Source: Crystallibacter degradans (GTDB taxonomy: Bacteria; Actinomycetota; Actinomycetes; Actinomycetales; Micrococcaceae). Taken from it: a stretch of DNA of 64,000 nucleotides. Under the pieces are notes generated by a model that was not told where the DNA came from, ran no database searches, and was given only the letters and a program-made list of their open reading frames with translations. The stretch is taken from contig NZ_JABBCH010000007.1 of the NCBI RefSeq assembly GCF_012952295.1, forward strand, positions 62,001-126,000, given 5' to 3'. Shown in pieces: positions 42,247 through 51,445 of this stretch. Both the position numbers and the translations under genes were made by a program. Numbering within the stretch: the first letter of the stretch is position 1; each line of letters starts with the position of its first letter.

Positions 42247-42770
42247 GGGCCAGCTGGGTACGCGCCGGCTATCAGGGCACGCGAAATCTCCCTGGCCCAA
42301 GCCTCTATCTCTGCACGATCACGGTAATCACCGAAATGACCGCCCCCGGCCACGAACAACATCCGGCCCGGCCGCGGTAATTGCTCGGCCCGGCAAACGC
42401 CGGAGAAGACCCGGTGGCTGCGCGGCTGGATTTTATCCCGGAAGGCCAGAGCAATGCGCTTGTCCTGCGCTGTCTTCGCCAGCTTACGGAGGGGCCGGGG
42501 CAACCCGTCCGACATTCCGACGCTGAACAGCCAGATCGGCTTCGTTCTCAGGGCTCCTGCATGGCCATGGACGAATTCGGCAGCCGCCGGTAGCCAGGAC
42601 TGACTGTGGATGGCGCTGCCCAGCACCACTGCCTCATAGTTGTCCAAAGAGCCGATCTGCCCTATCTCAAGGACATCCACGTTGTGATCTTGCTGCAGAA
42701 CAGCGGCCATCCATTCCGCAATTTCGGCGGTTGAGCCGCTCTGGCTTGCGTAGCCAATGAGAATCCGCAT
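42234..42770 (-). CDS. Flavodoxin-domain protein
   Basis: Soluble 178-residue FMN-binding protein. GYASQSGSTAEIAEWM is the phosphate loop and VVLGSAIHSQSWLPAA a second flavin loop. The fold matches the flavodoxin_5/HemG-like group, so oxidation of protoporphyrinogen or menaquinone-linked electron transfer is possible. No haem gene adjoins it. It ends in a polyproline-like tail. Confidence 0.85.
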   Translation of the reverse strand: MRILIGYASQSGSTAEIAEWMAAVLQQDHNVDVLEIGQIGSLDNYEAVVLGSAIHSQSWLPAAAEFVHGHAGALRTKPIWLFSVGMSDGLPRPLRKLAKTAQDKRIALAFRDKIQPRSHRVFSGVCRAEQLPRPGRMLFVAGGGHFGDYRDRAEIEAWAREISRALIAGAYPAGPATG

Positions 42771-42842
42771 CCGTTACTCCTCCGTTTGGTATCAGCGTAA
42801 ACCGCTGACGCGCCAAGGAAAACGGTCCTGGACCGGACTGCT

Positions 42843-43430
42843 TTAGAGCAGGAACGCCGGGTCGATCAGGTCCAGCCGGGGATCCAGCGGATAACTGCCG
42901 TCTTTGTGCCGCCAGCGCGCGGGCACGCCAATGGCTACGGAGTTGGCGGGGATATCCGTCACGACGACGGCGTTGGCACCGATAGCTGAATCGTCGCCAA
43001 CGGTCACGGGACCCAGAATGCGGCAACCGGAGCCCAGCATCACGCGGTTGCCGATGGTCGGATGCCGCTTGGTCCTATCCAACGCCCGGCCACCCAGCGT
43101 GACGCCCTGGTACATCATCACGTCGTCGCCGATGACCGCAGTTTCACCAATGACAATCTTCGTGCCGTGGTCGATGAACACCCGGCGGCCCAGCGTCGCG
43201 GCGGGATGGATTTCGATCCCGGTGAGGAAGCGGGCGAACTGGGAGAGCAGCCGGGCGCCGGTACGCAGGTGCGGCCGGTTCCACATGGCATGGGCGATGC
43301 GGTGTGCCCAGACCGCGTGCACCCCGGAGTAGGCGAAGCCGACTTCCAGATCCGAGTTCGCGGCCGGATCCTGGGCACGCGCGGCCTTGAGGTCCTCGCG
43401 CAGCAGCGCCGGCAGGCTGTTCCTGGCCAC
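42843..43430 (-). CDS. cysE: Serine O-acetyltransferase
   Basis: Cytoplasmic enzyme of 195 residues forming O-acetylserine for cysteine synthesis. The short N-terminal helical part (1-60) and the left-handed hexapeptide helix with IDHGTKIVIGETAVIGDDV and GARAVVV-like turns (IGANAVVVTDIPANSVAIG) identify it. The bacterial short form (EpsC-like) has this length. The start is GTG 43430, behind AAGGAG. cysK is not adjacent. Confidence 0.9.
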   Translation of the reverse strand: MARNSLPALLREDLKAARAQDPAANSDLEVGFAYSGVHAVWAHRIAHAMWNRPHLRTGARLLSQFARFLTGIEIHPAATLGRRVFIDHGTKIVIGETAVIGDDVMMYQGVTLGGRALDRTKRHPTIGNRVMLGSGCRILGPVTVGDDSAIGANAVVVTDIPANSVAIGVPARWRHKDGSYPLDPRLDLIDPAFLL

Positions 43431-43486
43431 GGTCGATCAACTCCTTGTAGCGGTTCTGGTTCCCTTCGAGGCAACCGGGGGCCGGA

Positions 43487-46216
43487 TCAGTGTATTCCCC
43501 GCAGTCTTCTCCGCGTAGCGGACTTGCGGATTTCTTCCACCCATAGCACCAAGGAGCCGGTCAGCAGCGCCAAGCCCCACTGGGCAGACGTCAGTGCCGT
43601 GGTGTCGAAGAAGCCCTGCAGCAGTTCCAGATGCACCACAAGTACCTGCAGCACGACGACGGCGAACAGCGCCACCCAGATGCTGCGGTTGGTGAAGGTC
43701 TGCAGCGAGAAGACCGAACCGGCGTCGGAGCGCACGTTGAGCAGATTGAAGACCTGGAAGAACACGAACGTGGTGAAGGCCAGGGTGCTGGCCAGCAGGG
43801 GATCCCCGGCGCTGTCCGGGAACAGCACGGGCGCCAGCACCAGGACGGCGATGGTGCCGGCCGCCATCACCACCCCGAGTCCGAGGATCCGCAGCAGCCG
43901 GTTCCGCGTCAGCAGCGGTTCAGCGGCGGGGCGCGGTTTCTGCCGCATGATCCCAGGTTCCGCCGGATCCACCCCGAGCGCCAGCGCGGGCGGGCCGTCC
44001 ATGATGATGTTCACCCAGAGGATCTGCAGCGCCGTGAACGGTGCCCCGCCGGCGAGGCCAAGGACCCCGGCGGTGAGGAAGATCAGGACGAAACCCCACG
44101 CCGTCGTGAGTTGGAATTTCACGAACTTGATGATGTTCGCGTAAATGCCGCGGCCCTCCTGCACGGCCGCGACAATCGTGGCGAAATTGTCGTCCGTGAG
44201 GATCATGTTCGCCGCGCCCTTGGAGACATCCGTGCCGGTGATGCCCATGGCGATACCGATGTCCGCCTGTTTCAGGGCGGGGGCATCGTTGACGCCGTCA
44301 CCGGTCATCGCCACGATGTTGCCTTCGCTCTGCAGTGCCTTGACCACACGGATCTTGTGCTCCGGAGCCACGCGCGCGAGGACACCGAAGCCGGCGGCAC
44401 GGCCGGTCAGGTCGCCGTCGTCAATCCCGTCCAGTTGTGCTCCGGTGGCAGCCTCGCCTTCGATGCCCAGCTGGCCGGCGATGGCGGAGGCGGTGGCCAG
44501 GTGGTCGCCGGTGATCATGTGGACAACAATCCCGGCCTTGCGGGCTGTGGAGATGGCTTCGGCGGCCTCGGTGCGGGGCGGATCGACAATACCGACGACG
44601 GCGTACAGCGTCAGCGAGCTGGCCAGACCGCGTAGCTCGTCCGGATCCTCGGGCAGGTCCGCATCCAGCCTGCGGCCGGCGATCATCATCGTGCGCAGGC
44701 CCTCGGCCGCCATCGCCTCGGTATCGCTCCGGATGCGCTCGCGGTCATCGCCGGTCAGCGGCTCGATCCCGCGGTCGGTCAGGATCGAATCCGTACGTTC
44801 GAGCAACGGGCCGGGAGCGCCCTTGGCGAAGCAGCGGAACCTGGCCGGAACAGAGTCGCCCCGGGTGAAGTCGTGTTCGTGGAACGTCATCATGAACTTG
44901 TAATCCGAATCGAACGGCACCTCTGCCACGCGTGGGTGGCGCCGCCGGACTTCTTCGACGTCCATTCCGCCCTTCTCCGCCAGCACCGCAAGCGCGCCTT
45001 CAGTGGGATCGCCAACGAGCTTGCCGTCCCTGATCCAGGCATCGTTGCACAATGCCATAGCCAGCAGGGCATCCGGCATGGCCGGGAGCGGTTCGCCGTC
45101 GCGGGTGAGGATTTTGCCGTCCGTGGCGTAGCCCTCGCCCGTGATGCGGAAGCTCCGGCCGGCGGTGTTCAGGCGGCGCGCCGTCATCTCGTTCAGCGTC
45201 AACGTGCCGGTCTTGTCCGTGGCGATATGGGTGGTGCTGCCCAAGGTTTCCACTGCGGAGAGCTGCTTGATGATGGCTCCACGCTTGGCCAGCCGGGAGG
45301 CGCCCATTGCCAGGGTGAAGGCGACGACGGCGGTCAGGCCCTCCGGAATGGTGGCTACGGCCAGCGAGACCGCGGTGATGAGGAGTTCGGACCAGGACTG
45401 GCCGCGGAGCAGGCCCAGGAGGAAGACGATGGCCACCACCACCAGGGCGACGATGGTCAGCAGCCGTGCCAGCTGGTCGATCCGGCGCTGCAGCGGGGTC
45501 TTGGCCGGGCCGGCGCTTTCCAGCAGGGTGGCGACCGCCCCGATCTGAGTGTTCATGCCGGTGCCGGTGACTACCATGACCGCGCGGCCGCGGCTGATGT
45601 CCGTGTTCATGAACAGCATGTTGGCGCGGTCGCCGAGCGGCAGGTCAGAACTCTCCAGCGTGCGGGAAGACTTCTCCACCGGCTGGGATTCACCGGTCAG
45701 CGCCGCCTCGGCCACCTGCAAACGGGTGGCTTCCAGCACGCGGCCGTCCGCGGGGACGGTTTCGCCGGCGTCGAGCAGGACGATGTCCCCGGGCACCAGT
45801 TCTTCGTTGGGAACTTCCTCCTCGCGGCCATCGCGGCGCACCCGCGAGGTATCCACGGACATCGTCCGCAGCGCGGCCAGCGAGCTCTCGGCCCGGCTTT
45901 CCTGGACGTAGTTCAGGACCGTATTGAGCACAATGACAGCGAAAATGACCACGGGCGTTTCCCATTCGCGGGACACGACGGCGCTGACGGCGGCGGCCGC
46001 CACCAGGACCAGGATCATCTTGTCCGCCAGCAGTCGCAGGACTTTTTTCCAGATGGGAATCCTGGCACCCTCGGCGAGCAGATTCCGGCCGTGTTTTTGC
46101 TGCCCCGCGCGCACCGCCGCCGTCGACAATCCGGCGGCGGGCTCGACGTCGAACGCCGCGGCTGTTTCCGCAGGTGAGACGGTATGCCAAGCGTTTTGAG
46201 CGGTACCGGAAACCAT
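43487..46216 (-). CDS. Cation-transporting P-type ATPase (calcium type)
   Basis: Membrane pump of 909 residues, P2-type. The N-terminal cation_ATPase_N domain (1-50) is followed by helices, the actuator loop with TGES (174-177), PEGL (291-294) in helix 4 as in calcium pumps, the phosphorylated Asp334 in DKTGTLT, and MTGDGVNDAPALKQADIG. Six C-terminal helices end the protein. ATG 46216 follows GGAGGGGG. It diverges from the rpf gene across a 340-base region. Confidence 0.9.
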   Translation of the reverse strand: MVSGTAQNAWHTVSPAETAAAFDVEPAAGLSTAAVRAGQQKHGRNLLAEGARIPIWKKVLRLLADKMILVLVAAAAVSAVVSREWETPVVIFAVIVLNTVLNYVQESRAESSLAALRTMSVDTSRVRRDGREEEVPNEELVPGDIVLLDAGETVPADGRVLEATRLQVAEAALTGESQPVEKSSRTLESSDLPLGDRANMLFMNTDISRGRAVMVVTGTGMNTQIGAVATLLESAGPAKTPLQRRIDQLARLLTIVALVVVAIVFLLGLLRGQSWSELLITAVSLAVATIPEGLTAVVAFTLAMGASRLAKRGAIIKQLSAVETLGSTTHIATDKTGTLTLNEMTARRLNTAGRSFRITGEGYATDGKILTRDGEPLPAMPDALLAMALCNDAWIRDGKLVGDPTEGALAVLAEKGGMDVEEVRRRHPRVAEVPFDSDYKFMMTFHEHDFTRGDSVPARFRCFAKGAPGPLLERTDSILTDRGIEPLTGDDRERIRSDTEAMAAEGLRTMMIAGRRLDADLPEDPDELRGLASSLTLYAVVGIVDPPRTEAAEAISTARKAGIVVHMITGDHLATASAIAGQLGIEGEAATGAQLDGIDDGDLTGRAAGFGVLARVAPEHKIRVVKALQSEGNIVAMTGDGVNDAPALKQADIGIAMGITGTDVSKGAANMILTDDNFATIVAAVQEGRGIYANIIKFVKFQLTTAWGFVLIFLTAGVLGLAGGAPFTALQILWVNIIMDGPPALALGVDPAEPGIMRQKPRPAAEPLLTRNRLLRILGLGVVMAAGTIAVLVLAPVLFPDSAGDPLLASTLAFTTFVFFQVFNLLNVRSDAGSVFSLQTFTNRSIWVALFAVVVLQVLVVHLELLQGFFDTTALTSAQWGLALLTGSLVLWVEEIRKSATRRRLRGIH

Positions 46217-46379
46217 GGAAAATCCCCCTCCCGCAGGCGCACCGGAACGGTCGTCCTGCTGGCCCCAGCGTAGCGAGCAAACTGCAGCGCAAAACACAGC
46301 TCGACACGCGGCACGACACGCGGAACGATTCATCACGATTTTGCATCGTTGGTAACGGTCCGGTAACGTGGCGGCTTGT

Positions 46380-46522
46380 GCGGGGAAGTAACCCGCTCAG
46401 GGGAGCCGGATCCTAACCGGCAGACTTACTGAAAATCGAATATGCTCGGCGCTGCCCAACACCAAATGCCGTCAACATGGCAGACGTCGGAAATGACCTC
46501 GATCTAACGAGTGGTTGACGGC
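46380..46522 (+). promoter_or_regulatory. Structured leader upstream of rpf gene
   Basis: Four stems lie in 143 bases: GCGGG/CCCGC (46380-46396), GCCGG/CCGGC (46405-46421), CTCG/CGAG (46498-46511) and an outer nine-base stem GCCGTCAAC/GTTGACGGC (46468-46476, 46514-46522) around the third. Three of the hairpin loops end in TAA just before the closing strand. Actinobacterial rpf genes often carry c-di-AMP (ydaO) riboswitches; this leader lacks the GGGGGACCC and GGGGTGAA elements of that class, so it would be a variant or a different RNA. Confidence 0.45.
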
Positions 46523-46556
46523 GGCGTGATGAAGTCCGGGGACGGATGGAGCGAAG

Positions 46557-47279
46557 GTGGCCCTGCGGAGCATCGTGAACTCAAATAAGAACAAGAACTT
46601 CAGCCGCGCCCTTCGCGGAGGCCTTGCGGCAGTAGCCCTCACCGGCGCCGGTGTAGCCATGGTCGGAACTCCGGCCAACGCTGCCGACACCGCCACGTGG
46701 GACGCCCTGGCCGAATGCGAAAGCGGCGGTGACTGGAGCATCAACACCGGCAACGGCTTCTCGGGCGGACTCCAGTTCACCCCCAGCACTTGGGCAGCAT
46801 TCGGCGGCAGCGGAAGCCCGCAGGACGCCAGCAAGGCTGAGCAGATTGCCGTAGCCGAGAACGTCCAGGCCACCCAGGGCTGGGGCGCCTGGCCCGCATG
46901 CTCGGCCAAGCTGGGCCTGAGTGGCGGCGGCGGAGCACCGGCTCCGGCACCTGCCGAGGCGCCGGTCCAGGAAGCACCTGCCGAGTACAACGTGGCACAG
47001 GCCCCCGTTGAGGCTCCGGTCCAGGAAGCTCCCGTCGAGCAGGCACCTGTCCAGCAGGCCCCGGTCGCCGAGGCGCCGGCCGCTCAGGCTCCGGCCCAGG
47101 CCCAGGTTGCCGTCAGCGGCGAGACCTACTCTGTGCAGGCGGGCGATACTCTCAACACCATTGCCACCGAGCTTGGCATTGAGGGCGGCTGGCAGGCACT
47201 GCACGCAGCCAACGCCGACACCGTCGGCAACCCGAACCTGATCTTCGTTGACCAGGTTCTGCAGCTGCCGGCCAACTAA
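46557..47279 (+). CDS. rpf: Resuscitation-promoting factor with LysM domain
   Basis: Secreted muralytic enzyme of 240 residues. A signal peptide (about 1-42, ending PANAAD) precedes the Rpf lysozyme-like domain (about 43-118), which shows TWDALAECESGGDW with the catalytic Glu, GLQFTPSTWAAFGG and a Cys partner in WPACSAK. A Pro/Ala/Gln/Val-rich spacer (about 125-190) of repeated APVQEAPV-type units leads to a LysM wall-binding domain (about 192-240, YSVQAGDTLNTIATEL). The start is GTG 46557 behind GGAGCGAAG; a second GTG lies downstream. The domain order matches actinobacterial RpfA-type proteins that cleave peptidoglycan to wake dormant cells. Confidence 0.93.
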   Translation: MALRSIVNSNKNKNFSRALRGGLAAVALTGAGVAMVGTPANAADTATWDALAECESGGDWSINTGNGFSGGLQFTPSTWAAFGGSGSPQDASKAEQIAVAENVQATQGWGAWPACSAKLGLSGGGGAPAPAPAEAPVQEAPAEYNVAQAPVEAPVQEAPVEQAPVQQAPVAEAPAAQAPAQAQVAVSGETYSVQAGDTLNTIATELGIEGGWQALHAANADTVGNPNLIFVDQVLQLPAN

Positions 47280-47298
47280 GGCCCAGCTGACCTAAACC

Positions 47299-47364
47299 AA
47301 CTGCGTTTTGCCACGCAGTTACCTAAGAAAGCCCCGCGTTTCCCCCCAACTGCGCGGGGCTTTC
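47299..47364 (+). terminator. Tandem hairpins after rpf
   Basis: AACTGCG/CGCAGTT (47299-47305, 47314-47320) is followed by a twelve-base stem GAAAGCCCCGCG/CGCGGGGCTTTC (47327-47338, 47353-47364). The second has the A-rich left arm and T-containing right arm of an intrinsic terminator. Confidence 0.7.
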
Positions 47365-47459
47365 TGCTGCCCGGCGGCAGAAGTGGTGTCGGTCTCACTG
47401 GCGGCTGTTTTGGAACAGGCCCGCCCGTCCACAGGGTCGAGATGTGATGGGATGGCAGC

Positions 47460-48119
47460 ATGGCAAAAAGTGCGACGGCGGCCCCCAGACTGGATCCGGT
47501 CCGGCTGGCAAACCTCGAAGACTTCGATTCTGCGGACCTGCTCAGCGGGGACCACTGCGAGGGGCAGCGCTACACCAGGGTGCAGCTGGACGGGCTGGAT
47601 CTGACCGGCATCACGTTCCTGGAGTGCGAACTGCTCTCCGTGGCCATGAACGAAGCCCAGCTGCGCGGCGCCCGGTTCACCGACTGCCGGTTCGAGGAGT
47701 TGTACGCACCGGTTTTCCGCGCTGCGCGCTCGAGCTGGCGGGACGTTGAACTCACCCGGACCAGGCTCGGGTCCGCGGAAGTCTTCGACTCGGCCCTGCA
47801 GTCCGTCCATTTCGACGGCGGCAAGCTCGGCTATATGAATCTGCGCAGCTCCAAGCTCACGGACGTGCTGATCTCCGACTGCATTATCGACGAGCTGGAC
47901 CTCTCCGGCGCCCGCGGTCTGCGCGTGGCGTTGCAGAACTGCCGCATCGGGACACTGGATGTGACGGATGCAATCCTGAAAGACTTCGACCTGCGCAGCA
48001 GCGAATTCAGCATGATCCGCGGCGTGGGCGGTCTTAAGGGAGCAACAGTGGATGACTACCAGCTGAATTTGCTGGCACCGATTCTGGCCGAACAGCTCGG
48101 CATCCGCGTGGAAGGTTAG
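47460..48119 (+). CDS. Pentapeptide-repeat protein
   Basis: Soluble 219-residue protein. From about residue 35 the reading shows repeated A(D/N/R)L/F-like five-residue units (AQLRGARFTDCRFEEL, NLRSSKLTDVLISDCIIDEL, LDVTDAILKDFDLRSSEF) that fold as a right-handed quadrilateral helix. Such proteins can mimic DNA and protect gyrase, but many have no known role. ATG 47460 has no strong ribosome site. It precedes the acyl-CoA ligase gene by ten bases and may be in its unit. Confidence 0.85.
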   Translation: MAKSATAAPRLDPVRLANLEDFDSADLLSGDHCEGQRYTRVQLDGLDLTGITFLECELLSVAMNEAQLRGARFTDCRFEELYAPVFRAARSSWRDVELTRTRLGSAEVFDSALQSVHFDGGKLGYMNLRSSKLTDVLISDCIIDELDLSGARGLRVALQNCRIGTLDVTDAILKDFDLRSSEFSMIRGVGGLKGATVDDYQLNLLAPILAEQLGIRVEG

Positions 48120-48129
48120 GGGAAGCACC

Positions 48130-49836
48130 ATGTCAGCCGTAGAGAACCGGCCCTGGCTGCAGAACTACCAGCCCGGGGTGCCCGCCGAGATCGAGCTTCC
48201 CACCGAGTCCCTGAGCCACATGGCGATGGACTCGGTGGGCAGGTTCCGGAAGAAAACGGCCCTGGACTTCTTCGGCGCCACTACCAGCTACCGTGAGCTG
48301 GGCGAGCAGATTGACCGTGCCGCGGAGGGGCTGCGCCGGCTGGGAGTGGGGCCGGGCCACCGGGTTGCACTGATCCTGCCCAACTGCCCCCAGCATGTGG
48401 TGGCGTTCTACGCGGTGCTGCGGCTTGGCGCCGTCGTTGTTGAACACAATCCCCTATATACGGAGCGCGAGCTCCGCCATCAGTTCGAGGACCACGGGGC
48501 CACGGTGGCCATCGTCTGGAACAACGTGGTGGCCAAGGTCCAGGACTTCCCCGCGGACATTGCCGTCAAGACCATTATTTCGGTGGATCTCACCCGGGCC
48601 ATGCCGCGCTCCAAGCGCCTGGCCCTGAAGCTTCCGGTGCGCGCGGCCCGCGCCGCGCGCAAGGCGCTGACCACCAAGGTCAGGAACACCGTTCCCTGGG
48701 AAAAGCTGCTGCGGGCCAGGCCCCTGCGCAAGTCCCATCCCATGCCGCGGGTCACAGACCTGGCCGCCATCCAGTACACCTCCGGCACCACCGGCCATCC
48801 CAAGGGCGCCATGCTCACCCACCTTAACCTGCGCGCCAATGCCGAGCAGGGCCGCGCCTGGATGCACGGCGTGGACGAAGGCAAGGAGGTCATGTATGCG
48901 GTGCTGCCGATGTTCCATGCGTTCGGCATGACCCTGCACCTGACGTTCGGCATCCTCACCGGATCGCGCGTGGTGATCTTTCCAAAGTTCGACGTCGACC
49001 TGGTGCTGGCTGCTGCGAAGAAGCATCCGCCCACCATCTTCTGTGCCGTGCCGCCCATCTACGAACGGACCGCCATCGAGGCGAAGAAGCGCGGCGTGGA
49101 CCTGGGCAGCGTGCGGTTCGCCATTTCCGGGGCGATGAACCTGCCGCAGTCCACCGTGGACCTCTGGGAAGGCACCGCCGGCGGCCTGCTGGTGGAGGGC
49201 TACGGGATGACCGAGTCCTCCCCGGTGGCGATGGGCAATCCGTTCGGCCCCAACCGCCGGAACGGGACCATCGGAGTCCCGTTCCCCAACACCGAGATGC
49301 GGGTGGTGGATCCGGAAAATCCAACGCACGACGTCGACCCCGGCCGGCCGGGGGAGCTGCTGATCCGCGGCCCGCAGGTCTTCCAGGGTTACTGGGGCAA
49401 GCCGGAGGAAACCGCCTCAACCCTGCTGGACGGCGGCTGGCTGCGCACGGGCGACATCGTCACCGTGGACGAGCAGCACAACGCCCGGATCGTGGACCGG
49501 GTAAAGGACCTGATCATCACCGGCGGCTTCAACGTCTCGCCGACCGAGGTTGAAGACGCGCTTCGCTCGCATCCGGAGGTGGCGGACGCCGCCGTCGTTG
49601 GTCTTCCGCGGGCCGAGGGCGGCGAGGACGTCACCGCCGCCGTCGTGCTGCGGCCCGGGGTCACGCTCGATGAGGCCGCCGAAAAGGACATGCGGGACTA
49701 CTGCCGCGGCAGGCTGGCCGCGTACAAGGTTCCGCGCCGGATTGTGGCCGCGGCGGAACTGCCCAAGTCCATGCTGGGCAAGGTGCTGCGCAAACAGGTC
49801 AAGGAGCAGCTAGCGCGGCCGGTGACCGGCGCATAA
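48130..49836 (+). CDS. Long-chain fatty acid-CoA ligase
   Basis: AMP-forming acyl-CoA synthetase of 568 residues, activating fatty acids for degradation or lipid synthesis. The P-loop-like AMP motif is YTSGTTGHPKGAMLTH, followed by GYGMTESSPVA, LRTGDIV and the hinge IVDRVKDLIITGGFNVSP. The catalytic Lys is near the end in KSMLGKVLRK. The start follows GGGGAAGCACC. A second, different ligase follows 90 bases later. Confidence 0.9.
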   Translation: MSAVENRPWLQNYQPGVPAEIELPTESLSHMAMDSVGRFRKKTALDFFGATTSYRELGEQIDRAAEGLRRLGVGPGHRVALILPNCPQHVVAFYAVLRLGAVVVEHNPLYTERELRHQFEDHGATVAIVWNNVVAKVQDFPADIAVKTIISVDLTRAMPRSKRLALKLPVRAARAARKALTTKVRNTVPWEKLLRARPLRKSHPMPRVTDLAAIQYTSGTTGHPKGAMLTHLNLRANAEQGRAWMHGVDEGKEVMYAVLPMFHAFGMTLHLTFGILTGSRVVIFPKFDVDLVLAAAKKHPPTIFCAVPPIYERTAIEAKKRGVDLGSVRFAISGAMNLPQSTVDLWEGTAGGLLVEGYGMTESSPVAMGNPFGPNRRNGTIGVPFPNTEMRVVDPENPTHDVDPGRPGELLIRGPQVFQGYWGKPEETASTLLDGGWLRTGDIVTVDEQHNARIVDRVKDLIITGGFNVSPTEVEDALRSHPEVADAAVVGLPRAEGGEDVTAAVVLRPGVTLDEAAEKDMRDYCRGRLAAYKVPRRIVAAAELPKSMLGKVLRKQVKEQLARPVTGA

Positions 49837-49926
49837 GCCAAGCGGCCCCAGCGCGTTAATCGTTGACAATATCAATAAAAGACTGTTCCAATGGTCGAGA
49901 CGTGAAACCGCTACGAAGGAGTTGCA

Positions 49927-51432
49927 GTGAATCTCGGCATTGGTTCATGGCCTGCCCGCCGCGCCAAGGTCCGCCCGGACGATGTCGCCATTGTCTTCGA
50001 AGGGCGGGAGCGGACCTATCGTGAGGTTGATCAGCGCGTTACCCGGTTGGCCAATGCCCTCGCCAGCGCCGGCGTATCCAGGGGTGACCGGGTCGCCTAC
50101 ATGGGGTTTAACCATCCTGCTTTACTGGAAACGTTCTTCGCCGCCGGTCTTATCGGCGCTGTCTGTGTACTGATCAACCCCCGGCTCCGGAAGCCCGAGG
50201 TCGATTACATCCTGCGTGACTGCGGCGCTACCGTTGTGGTCTTCGGCGAGGACCAGCGGGGCAATGCCGGGGAACTCGCCGCAGAGCTCGATGTGCTGCA
50301 GTGGCTCAGCGTTGACGGCGGCGGTCCGGGAGCCTTATTCGAGGACTTCCTCGCCAGCGGGAGCGAAGAACCCGTCCAGGACGATGTCGATCTTGAGGCC
50401 CTCGCCCTGATCATGTACACCTCCGGAACCACCGGCCGTCCCAAGGGGGCGATGCTGACCCATAACAATCTGTTCTACCAGTACGTCAACGCGCTGATCG
50501 GCCAGGACCTCCGGCAGGATGAGGTCCATCTTGCCGCCGCCCCGCTGTTCCACATCGCCGGGCTGAACATGATGACCCTGCCCACGTTCACCCTGGGCGG
50601 GCGGATTATCATCCACCGGACCTTCAAGGCCGCGGCCGTGCTGACCGAGATGGAACAGTCCCGGGTCACCTCGGCGTTCCTGGTGCCGGCCATGCTCGAC
50701 GCCCTGAGCAGCGATCCGGCCTTCCCGGAGGCGGACCTCTCCACGGTGCGCGGGTTCATGGTGGGCGGTTCCCCGCTGCCCGAGCGGACCATCCGGACCT
50801 GGCAGGACAAGAAGGTCGCCATCATGCAGGGATTCGGGATGACCGAAACCGGCCCCGGTGTCTGCATGCTCGAACCCCGCGACGGCCTTGTTAAGGCCGG
50901 CTCGGCGGGCCGGGCCCACTTCTTTACGGAAAATCAGGTGGTGGACCTGGACGGCAGGCCGGTCCCGCCCGGGGTCCCCGGCGAGGTCATCGTCCAGGGT
51001 CCCAACGTCATGGCCGGCTACTGGAACAAGCCGGAGGAGACCGCCAGGGCGCTCGACGGCGGCTGGTACCACTCCGGGGACATCGCCGTAGTCGACGAAG
51101 ACGGCTACATGTACATCAAGGACCGGATCAAGGACATGTACATCTCCGGCGGCGAGAACGTCTATCCCGCCGAGGTGGAGAACGCCCTGCTCAGCGTCCC
51201 CGGCGTGCAGGAGGCGGCCGTCATTGGAGTGCCGGACGATAAGTGGGGCGAAACGGGGCGGGCCTTCGTTGTCCTTACGCCCTCTACCCACTTGACCAGC
51301 GAAGCGATGCGCGAAGAGCTCAAGCAGCGCCTGGCCACCTACAAGGTGCCCAGGGACATCGTGCTCGTCGACGAGCTGCCCCGCAACGCCACCGGGAAGA
51401 TCCAGAAGCACGCGCTTCGCGCCAATGCCTGA
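49927..51432 (+). CDS. Fatty acid/aromatic acid-CoA ligase
   Basis: AMP-forming ligase of 501 residues. The motif set is YTSGTTGRPKGAMLTH, QGFGMTETGPG, YHSGDIA and IKDRIKDMYISGGENVYPAEV, with the catalytic Lys in RNATGKIQKHAL. It is about 65 residues shorter than the previous ligase, and only distantly similar, so the substrate is probably different. GTG 49927 follows GAAGGAGTTGCA. A TTGACA lies at about 49863, but a good -10 is not visible. Confidence 0.9.
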   Translation: MNLGIGSWPARRAKVRPDDVAIVFEGRERTYREVDQRVTRLANALASAGVSRGDRVAYMGFNHPALLETFFAAGLIGAVCVLINPRLRKPEVDYILRDCGATVVVFGEDQRGNAGELAAELDVLQWLSVDGGGPGALFEDFLASGSEEPVQDDVDLEALALIMYTSGTTGRPKGAMLTHNNLFYQYVNALIGQDLRQDEVHLAAAPLFHIAGLNMMTLPTFTLGGRIIIHRTFKAAAVLTEMEQSRVTSAFLVPAMLDALSSDPAFPEADLSTVRGFMVGGSPLPERTIRTWQDKKVAIMQGFGMTETGPGVCMLEPRDGLVKAGSAGRAHFFTENQVVDLDGRPVPPGVPGEVIVQGPNVMAGYWNKPEETARALDGGWYHSGDIAVVDEDGYMYIKDRIKDMYISGGENVYPAEVENALLSVPGVQEAAVIGVPDDKWGETGRAFVVLTPSTHLTSEAMREELKQRLATYKVPRDIVLVDELPRNATGKIQKHALRANA

Positions 51433-51445
51433 TCCCGGACAGATG

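Noticed and set aside
46380-46522. Direct assignment of the rpf leader as a c-di-AMP (ydaO) riboswitch
   Set aside because: The conserved core sequences of that class could not be found in order; only the gene context fits.
49861-49890. Sigma-70-type promoter before the second acyl-CoA ligase
   Set aside because: TTGACA is present, but no -10 element was found at a usual distance.
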